A stretch of DNA of 64,000 nt from Litsea cubeba (lineage: Eukaryota > Streptophyta > Magnoliopsida > Laurales > Lauraceae): contig CM022946.1 of the NCBI GenBank assembly GCA_012931725.1, positions 140,720,544-140,784,543 on the forward strand, in the 5' to 3' direction. The notes beneath the pieces were generated by a model that was not told the DNA's origin, searched no databases, and was given only the letters and a program-made list of their open reading frames with translations. A program made the translations under genes and the position numbers. Shown one piece after another: positions 54,170 to 64,000 of this stretch (position 1 is its first letter; each line of letters begins with the position of its first letter).

Positions 54170-57100
54170 TGTCAGACCCCGACCCAGGTTTGAATATTTA
54201 ATCATGTTTTAATCGCGATTAGTGAATAAGTGGGGTTTAGTGGACGATTAGCTTATTTTATTAAGCTAGATTAGGTTGTTTGATTAGCCTTTGACTTAAG
54301 TGTGACACGGGCCGGGCGCCCGTGGATTTATGTGTGAGATTGTTGAATTTATTCTTAATGCTTGTAAAATCCTCATTTAGGTGTATTTTGATGTATTTCA
54401 TCTAGATCATCAACTTTCATGTTTTGGCCAACTTGATTTTGTGATCAGAAATCGCGTTTTTCGAGAAAAAGGGCAAAACAGACATTTCACACAAAACCTG
54501 TACCCAAATTTCGAAAATTCCAGAATTTGCCAAAAATATACTTTTTGGAAAGTAGAAATTTCGCCGATCATTTTTGTCTTCTTCGTCGTTTTCGTTCGGG
54601 GCCCGCAAGTACCGTTTCTAGGCTTGTGAAGTTCGGGGCCCACATTGACTTGCCTCTTAAGAAGGGACTCTTCCTTCTCCCTTCTTCATTCGATTCCAGC
54701 AATTTCCTTGGCTAGGGCTTTTTCTTCTTCCCCCTTCTCACTCTCTCTCATCTGGAACTCTCTCTTGGTGAGGTTTGCTTGGAGGATTGATCTCCTCATT
54801 CTCTTCCTCCCTCTTCAAGCTTCCTAGGGATACCTTCCTTGAGGAATTTGAGCTAGGAGAAGCCCTCCATTCAAGCTTTTCTTCTTTGTTAGGGTTCCTC
54901 AAGGTGAGCAATAGTTTTCCAAACCCAAGATCTTTGCTTTCCTCTCTATTTGGAGTATTTTAATCCCTTTTGCTAAGGTTTTCTTTGAGGTTTCACAAAT
55001 GTTGATGTTTTAGGGTTTCTTGGGAAATTTTGGGGTTTTTGTAGATTTGGAGCTTGAAGCTCTAAGGAGTGGTTTTAGGAGTGATTTTTGAGCTCATCTT
55101 GGCTTAAGGCAAGTATTTTCCAACACTAATGTGATGTTTTCCCTCATTTGGTTTTATTTCTTGAATTTTTCCCTTTTTATGTTAATCTCTTTTAGTTTAT
55201 GGTTTGCTTGATTTAATGAACCACCTCAATGGTCATCTTCATTTATGTTATTGCTTCATTATGTATTGGAAGGTTGCTCTCTTTATGGTTTCTTGGAGAG
55301 TTTGTTTCATGTGTACAAATGGGTATTCTAGGGATGGAGAAGAAGTTTGATTTCATTTAAAAGTGTGGTGATTATGTTAATTAGATGGTTTGATGGCTTG
55401 TAGAGGATGAAAAGAGGCCCAAGATTGTTGTAGAAATTATGTATGGAAGGAGGAATTGAAATGATCAAAGAAGGAAGGAAGAAAAACACAAAAAAAAATG
55501 GAGATTCAGCACTCTCGGGCTGGACTGGGCAGGCCCAGTCCGCTCGAGCGACCCAGTGGGTCGCTTGAGCGGACCAGGTTCTGTCTGGGTCCGCTCGAGC
55601 GACCCACTGGGTCGCTCGAGCGACCCAGCTACTGCCTGGGTCCGCTCGAGCGGACCTGGGTCCGCTCGAGCGAGCCCAGCCCAGTCTGGGCTCGGGTTTG
55701 GACTGTTTTCAGACAGATTTTGGGCCTGTTCTCAGGGCTCCATTGGGCCTGTTTTAAGGCCTGTTCTTGGACCAGTTTGAGACCTATTGATGGGCTATTT
55801 CAAGACCTGACATTGGACTGTCTTATGGCCTGAATCCTGGCTGTTCTAAGGACTGAATCGGGCCTGATTAGTGGACTGTTTGAGTGTTGGAAAAAGGGCA
55901 GTTGTGGGCCTGATTAAGAGAGGATTTAACCTATACTTTTAAGGGCACATTCTATATAATTTCAAGCCCACTTCGGGCCTTTGTCCAAGCTCATTCCAGC
56001 CCTAGACTCTCTCCTATAAGTGAAGCCCAATTCATCCTTTTCAAGCCTAGAATTCGTGGCAAGTTGGGTCTTGGACTAGGACCAATACCACTTAGGAAAC
56101 CCTTGCGTCTGAATGTGCACTTAATCCCTTGTGATTGTCAACGATCTTCAGTGACACCAAATAACTCTCTCTAATGACAATAAGGGGATTAAATGTATAT
56201 CGAGACTACCCGCTTAGTCGACCGACCCATCATTCATTCTTTGAATAAAAAGACTTTTGGTTTTAGTTCTTCTCCTATGCTTTTATTGTTTTGAAGTGGA
56301 TTACCCCATACTTTAGAAATGATGAAACTACTCACTTGTTTTGCGTGGCTTCGCCTATATGCATTTGTTTGGAGTAGTTTTCTATCGACTCTGGAAATGT
56401 ATCTTATAAATGGAATTGCATTTCTTCGAGGTTTCGGATTTTCACTAAAATGGCACCACTAGGCTTAGGTCACCTTGTCGGACTGATCATCCGGCTTGGG
56501 GTCTTTATTTTGTTTGCCAGCTGCAGTTTGGATTCCGTTTGTACCGACCATGGCAACGGTAATTACCCGTTCCCACGTTTAGTGGCTACGGTTCTGTTTG
56601 ATAACGACTATGTCGTTCCGTCCCACGTTTAGTGGCTTCGGTTTGTTTGCTCCGGTTACTTCGGTAACAGGAGAATATAGCTTTATGTGGGTCGCCATTG
56701 TTTTTATGCATTGATATTCATCTCATGGCATTTATTTATGTTACTCATCATGATATTAGATTTGCAAACCATCGAGATGTTTATTCTATCTTTACTTCGA
56801 CATTGATATTAACCGTGATTTCATCGTAGCTCTTTCTTATCACGCTTTGTTTTACTTTCATTCTATTATTGTTGTAATTGCTTGCCAGATCGTCGTGTCT
56901 GACTCTCTTTTGTTTGGTGTCAGATGTCGAGCCCCTCGCGGTTGAGGCGCACTTCGAGGCGGAACCCATAGTTCCAGCGGAGGGCGAGTGGCAGCCCGAT
57001 GATGTCGTTTAGACGTCGGGTTACCTTGGAGCTGCGATCACATTTTGGGGATTTGATGATATTCATTTTGGGTTTTTGTTATGGCCACTGTTGGCTTATA

Positions 57101-57435
57101 TTCTTTTGGGGGAAAAGTTTGTAATTAATGCTTAACTTTACTTTTGTATCAACTCTAACTAACTCTGGCCCACAGTAAATGTTTCTCTTTTGATGCTAGT
57201 CTCGTGCGTTCTCAATTTATACATGTTTGTGAGACTTTTATGTTTGCTACAAAGCTTCCGCGTAATTCATTGTGTGAAAGTGATCCTTATACATCACTAT
57301 TTGATCGGATTCCGTGAATCCTTACCGCGGAAACCTGTGGGAAACTAGCGGGTGCGGGCGGAATTTTCCGGCCCGCCTCGCCGCGTCCCCGGATTAAGGC
57401 CTCGTTTAGCGGGACCTCGGTCCGGGGGCGTGACA
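54170..57435 (+). mobile_element. Chromovirus solo LTR F inside gag of C
   Basis: The 3,266-bp insert starts TGTCAGACCCCGACCC and ends GGGGGCGTGACA, flanked by ATATG on both sides (54,165-54,169 and 57,436-57,440). The host gag frame continues across when one ATATG is removed. It has the same general organisation as the LTR at 7072-11,014, on the opposite strand: conserved U3 block, CTCGAG palindrome cluster, GGCCTGTT-rich tract, and the AGTGGTGCCATTTTAG-type segment near 56,440 (minus-strand form at 8240 and 48,400). Confidence 0.93.
55541..55672. repeat. Cluster of six CGCTCGAGCG palindromes
   Basis: Copies at 55,541, 55,562 (CGCTTGAGCG, one C-to-T change), 55,592, 55,613, 55,643 and 55,663, with GACCCA- or GGGTCG-type arms that make longer inverted repeats. 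Confidence 0.92.
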
Positions 57436-59930
57436 ATATGCAAGCCCAGATCACTGCTATGTTACAAGTACAAGCACAACTGCAAGCTCAGGTACAAGCT
57501 CCACCTGTACCACCAGTTAGCCCACAACCTCAGGTGGCTACTCAAGTGGTGGTACAAGCAAAAGAGAAAGATCTGAATGTTCTTTATGAACAGTTTCGGA
57601 AGAGAGGAGCTACAGAATTTCAAGGCAAGGAAAATGCCTTAGTAGCTGATGAATGGATTGAACACATTGAAGTTGTGTTCGAAATAATAGTTTGTACCCC
57701 AAAGAAAAAAGTTTTGCTTGCTTCTTCAATGCTACGGGATGTAGCATAAGAATGGTGGAAGGGTGTGAAGGGTGCAATTACTGAAACACCTGCAGCCACA
57801 CTTTGGGATACTTTCAGGAAATAATTCGAAATAAATTTTGTTCCTAACCATGTTAGATAGAGAAAGGAATCAGAATTCTTGAATTTGAAGCAAGGACAGA
57901 TGACTATGACAGCTTATGTTCATCTGTTTACGAAGCTGTCAAAATATGCAAAGGACCTGATTAATACAGAAGAGAAAAAGATAAAAAGATTTCTGAATAG
58001 CTAGGTTGAATCCCGCTTACAAGAAGATGGTCTTGGCAGGTCCTATGCCTGTGAAATTTGATGATGCAGTAGATAAGGCATATACTACAGAAGAAGTTCA
58101 TAGAGAAGAAATGGAGCCAAATGATGGTCCAAAGAGAAGCGCTAGTCGTTGGTTTAAAAAGGGAGATAAATCCAAGGGTAAGAAACAGAAAAATGTTGAT
58201 AGGACTTCTAAACAAAAACCAGTATGTGAGACATGTGGGAAAACTCATAAAACTGAAGCTTGTTGGAGAACCATTGGAACATGTTTGGTTTGTGGTTCGA
58301 TGGAGCATAAAATGGCTCAGTGTCCTAATGGTAGGAGAAACAATCGAGCTCCACAATAACAGCGTCAAGGACAACGCATCAGAGACAGCAACAGCCTCGT
58401 CAGCTGTCGCGACCCCGGACCGGGTTAGGGGACCAAATCCGGGATCGGGACTATGATGATGACGCGCCACGTGCATCTCTTTGGCTAATCCGCACACAGA
58501 ATTAAGAAAAACATTTATCCGTGCACGTGATTTCCCACAGGGTTCCGCGGTGAGGATTATCCATACATACCATCTCACATATAAACATATCAAACATGTA
58601 TTCGAGATTGCGGAAGCGTGTAGCGAATCATATTAGTGCTATTCCATTCCATAACAAAACTGATTTATAATTGACATGACAAAATATCAGAATGAGCAAT
58701 GATCATAAGCATATTTCCCAAAAGTAAAGTTAATTGTATATACAAAAGATCAGTTGATTAATTGCCCCAAAATAATGGTCAACAAAGACCATACATCCAA
58801 CAAAACCCAAAAGATGATATCACGAGTTCCCAAAATGTCGTCCTCAAAGCCTGAACGAATGTCTATATGACATCGTCAGCTTGCCACTCTATTACTCGTT
58901 GCAGTTTACCGACCGCCTCCTCAGGCTCCTCCTCGATGGCAATAAGTTCGGGACCTGAGTACCAAATAAATGGATCAGACACGACGGTCTGGCAAGTGGG
59001 TGAGAAGATATGACAATAAACAAAACAATGATACATTGCAAGGGTTTAGAAAACCTGTGTATAAATAATGAATTCCATAAAAGATAATGCATCATTTATT
59101 AAATAACGGCATGAACGATATAAAGCAATAAAGGCACCAAGAATAAGGAACTGACAAGATGGCAACCACACAAAGCTAAATCCTCTCTCACTAAAGTGAA
59201 GAGAGCACATACCCTACAGGATCATTGACCTCAGTCACACAAGGTGAGGAGGGACAACGATAAAATACTATAATATACATATATATATACTCTGCGGGAC
59301 CACGGTAGCGAACCGGGTAAAAACTCTGCGGATTCCAGACTGCAGCTAACTAACAGGAGGGGAAGGATCTCCAAGTCGGTGGATCAAACCGACAAGGTTG
59401 TCCAAGCTTAGTGGTGCCGACTCATAGGTCAAATACGAGAAATCAAATCAAATACATAGTAAAGGAGTGGGGTGCCCATAGGCACAAATACATATTCATA
59501 TCAAGTCGAACATATACAGGTTAGCAAAAGCTAAACACATTACTTTCAATACTCTCGGGGCAGTCTAGTCATATAACGTGGTTTTAAAAATCCTAAATAA
59601 GAGTTTGGTTGAAAATCGAATACGAGGGTTTCTCATATATTTTCGGGCTAGGCATTGAGGTTCCCAGAGTTGAATCAGTGTGAATAGGGTCCCGTATGTC
59701 GGTCATGATATAAATTGGTACTCTTTAAGAGTTAGGGACATTCCGGGTCCTTATACACATTGGCCAATCTAGAAAACCTCATTGAATCTCCATGATGAGG
59801 TTTCTCCTTCCTCTGGACTTCATACGACGCCCTACAGTCCCTACATAGCATTGGGGCTCCAAACAATACCTCCCCAAGCCTAAAAACAATGTTTCAAGTC
59901 TTTAAGTATTAACCCATGCATGACAGGCAG

Positions 59931-60050
59931 TTCGCTCGGGCGAACTGCTCTCTGTTTGGGGTTCGCTCGAGCAGACTAAGGTTCGCTCGAGCCAACGAGG
60001 TTCTGTGACGGGTTCGCTCGAGCGATGTGTCAAGGTCGCTAGAGCGAACT
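59931..60050. repeat. Five degenerate TTCGCTCGAGCGAA motifs
   Basis: Forms GCTCGGGCG, GCTCGAGCA, GCTCGAGCC, GCTCGAGCG and GCTAGAGCG, each preceded by GTT or GGT. They hold the place of the CGATCGATCG cluster in the B LTR. Confidence 0.85.
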
Positions 60051-60913
60051 GTCCAGAAACTATTTTCTGTGTACAGTTCGGCCCTTCTTCTTTCTTTCCT
60101 TTCACCCTCTTTTGAGCACCCATTAATCATACATTTGAGGGTCTCTAAAACCTCATTTAAGCCCCATTCAATTCACCATTAAATCCTCTGACAACCACTC
60201 CAACAAATCATTAACTTCTCCATCACTTCCACCTCATTCAATGCAAGGCAAACTCCATTAATAAAATCCATAAATGAGCATAAATGATCTATAAACAAGA
60301 CAGTGATGCACATGTTTTCCAAGAGGACGATTAATAGAGAGTAGCCTATCATTATGCATATTTCCAAAACCATGAAAACTCATAAAGATAAATTAGGTGC
60401 AAGCAATGGTAAGAGTTCAAATCTTTAATAACAAGAAATCATGAAATCAATCCATTCATCCACTTGCCTTAGGTCCAATGCTAAGAAAATCAAGCCACTA
60501 ACACCTCTCCAAGCCAAGACACCAAATCTACACAAAACCCCCAAATACAAACCCTAAAACCATCAAATCAAATAATAGAAAGACAAAGCTTGCAATAGCC
60601 AAGATTAGGTCTCTCTCGGGCTAGGAGAATATGAATCTAGAAGATAGGGAGGATTACTTGGAAATGTTTCAAATAGCCAAAACTAGCTCAAAGGTTGCTC
60701 TAAAGTGGGTGGATTTCTTTACAAGTTACATCAATGGTGAGCCTTCAAGATGAGGAAGAATATTGTGGCCTCCATTTTTCCATTAGCAATAGCTTGGTGG
60801 TGGATTGAAGATGAACAAGCAAGAAGAAGGCAAGAGAAAACCCTAGGGCCGGAATAAGGGTCTCTTTCACAAGAAAGGTAGGAAGGAAATGAAGAATGGG
60901 AAGAGGGCTCTCC

Positions 60914-60920
60914 TTATATA
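60914..60920 (-). promoter_or_regulatory. TATA box of D LTR
   Basis: Minus-strand TTGCTATATAAGGAGAG, about 510 bp from the LTR 5' end, as in B. Confidence 0.65.
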
Positions 60921-61425
60921 GCAAGTGGGGATGGGGCCCACAACTTAAAAGACTTCTCGGGCTCAAAACATCGACTTCGGAACCTCAAATAACTTCGACG
61001 AAGAAGACAAAGTTGTTCGGCGAAATTTCTAGTTTCCAAAAATTATATATTTTGCAAGTTTTGGTGACATTGAAATTGGTGTCCAGATTTTGGGTAAAAA
61101 GACCATTTTACCCTCAAATTGTAAAAAGTCAGGTTTAGGGCTGTCGAATGGGCACGATGTCAACATGAAAGTTGTAGGGATTAACAAGATAAGTCAAACG
61201 GGATTAAAACATAATTTTTGGAAATCATGGGTAAACCCCCAATCTCACACAATTCGTAGCAAGAACCCCCAAAGGGTCCCACAAGTAAAAAGGCTCTCAA
61301 AATTCCCCAAAGCTATTATAAAAGCTATTCTAATCCCAAAAAAATTCAAAAACCACTAAACACACTTAAAGCTAAAGCACAACTTAATTAACTCTAATCG
61401 AGGTCTCTCGGGTCGGGGTCTTACA

Positions 61426-61440
61426 TCCTCCACCCCTTAG
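61426..61440 (-). other. Polypurine tract of chromovirus D
   Basis: The minus strand reads AAGGGGTGGAGGA directly followed by the LTR start TGTAAGACC. This fixes 58,405-61,425 as a 3' LTR. Confidence 0.9.
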
Positions 61441-62831
61441 GACATTTGGTCCTCCAAATGTAAATTAAAACTCACCTTCGGTAGGAGATATGGGTACTTC
61501 TTCTAAACTTGATCCCGTAATTCCCAAGTTGCTTCTTCCGGTCCATGATTCTCCCAAAGCACTTTGACCCACTGAATAGTCCGAGTTCTCAATTCTTGTT
61601 CCTTGGTGTCAATAATCTGCTTAGGCTTCTCAATATAAGTCGCATCTTCTCAGATTTCCAACGGCTCATAACGGAGTATGTGCAGTCTGTCGGGGATGTA
61701 CTTCTTCAACATAGACACATGAAAAACATTGTGTATGCCAGAGAGTTCGGGTGGTAAGGCTAATCTGTAAGCCACATCACCAATCTTACTCACAATGTCA
61801 TACGGTCCAATGTATCCCCGAGATAATTTACCCTTCTGTCCAAACCTCAAAGTTCCACGAGTAGGTGACACTTTCAAGAAAACCTTATCTCCCTCTTTGA
61901 ACTGTAAGTCCCTTCTGTGAGAATCTGCATAGCTCTTCTGCCTACTCTGAGCCACTTTCAGACGTTCTTGGATTAATTTGACCTTGTCACTTGTCTCACT
62001 AACAATGGTCGGTCCATGGAAGCTGCGAGTGCCAACTTCTTCCCAACAAACAGGTGTCCTACACCTTCTGCCATACAAAGCCCCAAAAGGCACCATCCTG
62101 ATACTTGAGTGGAAACTGTTGTTGTAAGCAAACTCACACAACGGTAAGGCTTCGTCCCACTGAGTTTTGAAATCTAACACACAAGCTCGGAGCATGTCCT
62201 CAAGTGTCTGTATTGTCCTCTCTGACTAACCATCGGTCTGTGGGTGATAGGTTGTGCTGAACTGTAACTTCGTACCCATAGACTCATGCAATGTCTTCCA
62301 AAATCTAGAGACGAATCTGTTGTCTCTGTCGGACGTGATGGAAACTGGTTGTCCATGTCGACTGACGATCTCTGTGACAAACAACTGTGCCAAAGGTAAC
62401 ATATGCATCTTCTTTCCAGTCTTCATCGGTAGGAAATGAGCTGACTTGGTGAGACGGTCCACTATGACCCAAATAGCATCGTTGCCCTTGCTAGTCTTCG
62501 GTAATCCCGAGATAAAGTCCATGGTAATGTGCTCCCATTTCCATTCCGGAATCTCTAATGGCCGTAGCAACCCTGGAGGCTTCTGATGTTCCGCCTTGAT
62601 CAACTGACATGTCATACATCGCGAGACGAAAGCTGCTGTCTCTCTCTTCATGTTATTCCACCAAAATCTGCCCTTTAAATTCTGGTACATCTTCGTACTG
62701 CCCGGGTGTATGGAATACTTGGTATTGTGAGCCTCGGTCATGATATCATTCCTCAAGTCCTCCAAGTTAGGCACACACAGACGATCTCGGTAGTACAAAA
62801 CTCCATCCACAACATGAAAATCTGGACAATC
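61441..62831 (-). pseudogene. Integrase with chromodomain-like tail, chromovirus D
   Basis: In minus sense from 62,831: an HHCC-type region (HNTKYSIHPGSTKM ... CMTCQLIKAEH), then the DDE core with Asp in ITMDFISGLP and Asp in ITSDRDNRF. The catalytic Glu lies just after YHPQTDG, where a TAG replaces the expected Gln codon (near 62,228). Then the C-terminal domain (KEGDKVFLKVSPTRG, HNVFHVSMLKKYIPD), a TGA near 61,650 where Arg is expected, and a tail WVKVLWENHGPEEATWE resembling the chromodomain of Tekay-type chromoviruses, ending KKYPYLL. The chromodomain would direct integration to heterochromatin. Confidence 0.9.
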
Positions 62832-64000
62832 TGTCACGCCCCCGGACCAAGTGTCGGATGTGAATTTCAACCCCCCCAAAAAAAGAAAGGGCATTTGCAT
62901 TTTACGTGGGGAAATCTCTATTCATCTATACATGCTATTTAAGCTTTACATCAAAAATGAGGATTCCGACTATCCTCAAAATCAATGGATCACGATCGCC
63001 AGACGGCCGTAACACCGTTCTTCGACAAAAGCCGAAGAAATGTAGGGAGAAGATAAGTGGGTGGGTTCTTCCTCTCGTCTAATGTGCTGCCAGCAACACA
63101 CGACGGTTGTCCTGTCACATTAATTTGGGTCTCTTTGGGTCTGTTTAATATAGGGTCAATTCAGGGTCAAGAGTTAAAGTCCAAATAAAGGTTAATCCTC
63201 ACACGGCATAATCATAATAAATCCAAGTAAAATAAAGTAACTAAAATAAAGAAAATAAATGGGGGGTGGTGCCAAATATTTAAGAAGAGGATTGGCCCCA
63301 TTCCTGGGTACCCCCTTCAGATCCCTTGGCAAAATAAGGTTTAAAGGCCGACTTTTCAAATCAAAATGATGATGCAAATGAGATTTTGACTTGTGATTTC
63401 TGTGTTTTTCGCGTGCGATACACGAGTGATAAAAATGAAAGGCCGATGGGCCATAATTGATTGGAGGTGGCCGATGGGCCAGTGTTTGTTTTAGGGTGGC
63501 CGATGGGCCGAATTAAAAAGTGTGTGTGAAATCACTCATGCCATCTCGTCATTCTCATTTATTCAATTTTAGAAGTTAGTTCTTCATTTCCTTTTATCAT
63601 TAAGTTTGATTAAATATCTGGCACCTGAGGTGGAGGAAGAAATAAAGGGAAAATCTTTTTGGGTTTATTTTGTTGGTTTTATAGTTTTTATGGATTTTTG
63701 ATATGGGGCTAGAAGGGCCTAACTTGGGGATTTACTTGGATTTACGTAATTAATGCTTTATTACTGATCATCGGATTAACCCTAACCTAAAGTCCTAGAC
63801 CGCCCACATCAGCTTTCCCGATTCCCTAACGGAACAGGAAGAGTGACGGGGTGAACCCTAATGCTCTAAACTACCTAACAAGGTTATCCAATTTAATCCT
63901 AGGGTGCAAATAGCCTAAGTTTGATAGCTCCTGCGCCTAAGCAGTTTGTTGGCTAAAATCTTAATTGATTTTATTTGTTGTGAGTTGTGGTTTTGATTGA
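62832..64000 (-). mobile_element. LTR-type element E inside D (continues beyond window)
   Basis: At 62,832 the integrase frame of D is interrupted by TGTCACGCCCCCGGACC, the same terminal signature as the plus-strand starts at 7072 and 58,405 and the inverse of the F end. It is therefore an LTR in minus orientation, seen from its 3' end. The flank is CAATC; the other target copy is outside. 1,169 bp are visible with no coding frame. It contains three GGCCGATGGGCC repeats. Confidence 0.75.
63441..63509. repeat. Three GGCCGATGGGCC repeats in E
   Basis: Copies at 63,441, 63,469 and 63,498 (28-29 bp spacing). Each has GGCC inverted arms around GATG, so it is a near palindrome. Confidence 0.85.

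Larger units (their letters stand above)
51336..58404 (+). mobile_element. Chromovirus C (Ty3/gypsy), 5' portion
   Basis: Plus-strand LTR, initiator-Met primer site, leader and gag. Gag is split by solo LTR F at 54,170 and cut at 58,404 by element D; pol is not in the window and probably lies beyond D to the right. Gag is related to that of B in domain order, but the LTR is a different family (2.4 kb, TGTTACACC start). Confidence 0.88.
53981..58404 (+). pseudogene. Gag of chromovirus C, split by solo LTR F
   Basis: The first part, 53,981-54,169, starts MASGSGSGGDRSDN. It continues after the F insertion from 57,441 (minus one duplicated 5-mer) with the Gln/Pro-rich linker and gag fold (YEQFRKRGATEFQGKE, DEWIEHIEVVFE). 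Stops near 57,747, about 57,822 and about 57,859 fit CAA or CAG to TAA or TAG changes. A small insertion near 58,005 shifts the frame. It resumes at 58,006 through CETCGKTHKTEAC (CX2CX3HX4C) and CLVCGSMEHKMAQC (CX2CX4HX4C) to the junction with D. Inactive. Confidence 0.9.
58405..61425 (-). repeat. 3' LTR of chromovirus D, 3,021 bp
   Basis: Plus-strand ends TGTCGCGACC and GGGGTCTTACA; directly next to a polypurine tract. Collinear with 47,366-50,386 and similar in length, apart from the palindrome cluster and its surroundings. Confidence 0.92.
58405..64000 (-). mobile_element. Chromovirus D (Tekay/Del-like), 3' portion
   Basis: In minus sense: integrase with chromodomain-like tail (62,831-61,441), polypurine tract, 3' LTR (61,425-58,405), inserted in gag of C. 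It is split at 62,832 by LTR element E, so the rest of D and the second target copy lie beyond the window. The left flank ends GTCAGC; the 5-bp duplication cannot be checked here. Confidence 0.88.

Noticed and set aside
58405..61425. Solo LTR inside C
   Set aside because: A polypurine tract and integrase directly adjoin its right side, so it is the 3' LTR of a larger element.

Overview
This is nuclear DNA of a flowering plant, and as far as I can read it, it consists entirely of nested LTR retrotransposons plus one fragment of a DNA transposon. I find no host gene, rRNA, tRNA or organelle segment. The assignment rests on plant-type element families (Tat-lineage Ty3/gypsy with a second, archaeal-type RNase H; Tekay/Del-like chromoviruses with LTRs of 3 to 4 kb; a Ty1/copia element with a UBN2-type gag; an En/Spm-like transposase remnant), on plant-style short T-rich introns, and on a plant mobile domain (PMD) gene. 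The species cannot be named from this.

Left part, 1-38,875: two head-to-tail copies (A1, A2) of one very large Tat-lineage element, both sense on the minus strand. In sense order the plan is 5' LTR, tRNA primer site, leader with tandem repeats, gag, an in-frame spacer bounded by two stop codons, protease with a G-patch domain, RT, RNase H, archaeal RNase H, integrase, a 3' UTR of hypervariable minisatellites, an antisense multi-exon PMD gene, a polypurine tract and the 3' LTR. One LTR (about 15,730-19,109) looks like both the 3' LTR of A2 and the 5' LTR of A1. A1 runs off the left edge before its own antisense gene. A1 is interrupted by a 3.9 kb chromovirus solo LTR with a perfect 5-bp target duplication, and A2 shows the empty site. 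The A2 5' LTR holds a 2 kb copia solo LTR and is then cut by a full copia 5' end.

Middle, 38,876-51,335: copia element G (LTR, primer site, gag, protease, integrase, start of RT) is fused in mid-RT, through an 8-bp microhomology, to the RNase H of a minus-strand chromovirus B. Everything between those two points was deleted. B continues through RT, protease, gag and its 3,021-bp 5' LTR, and sits in a degenerate En/Spm-like transposase gene.

Right part, 51,336-64,000: chromovirus C (plus strand; LTR, initiator-Met primer site, gag) is split by solo LTR F (5-bp duplication ATATG). C is then split again by minus-strand chromovirus D, of which the 3' LTR, polypurine tract and chromodomain integrase are visible. 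D is in turn split by a further LTR (E) that leaves the window.

All polyproteins are broken by stops or frameshifts. A1 and A2 are damaged at different places. The points most worth attention are: the antisense PMD gene with its own TATA box abutting the 3' LTR; clusters of TCGA- or TTAA-centred palindromes in the long LTRs of several unrelated families, with the palindrome core changing between otherwise closely similar LTRs; identical in-frame stops between gag and the protease ORF in both Tat copies; and consensus splice acceptors directly in front of gag in two chromoviruses.
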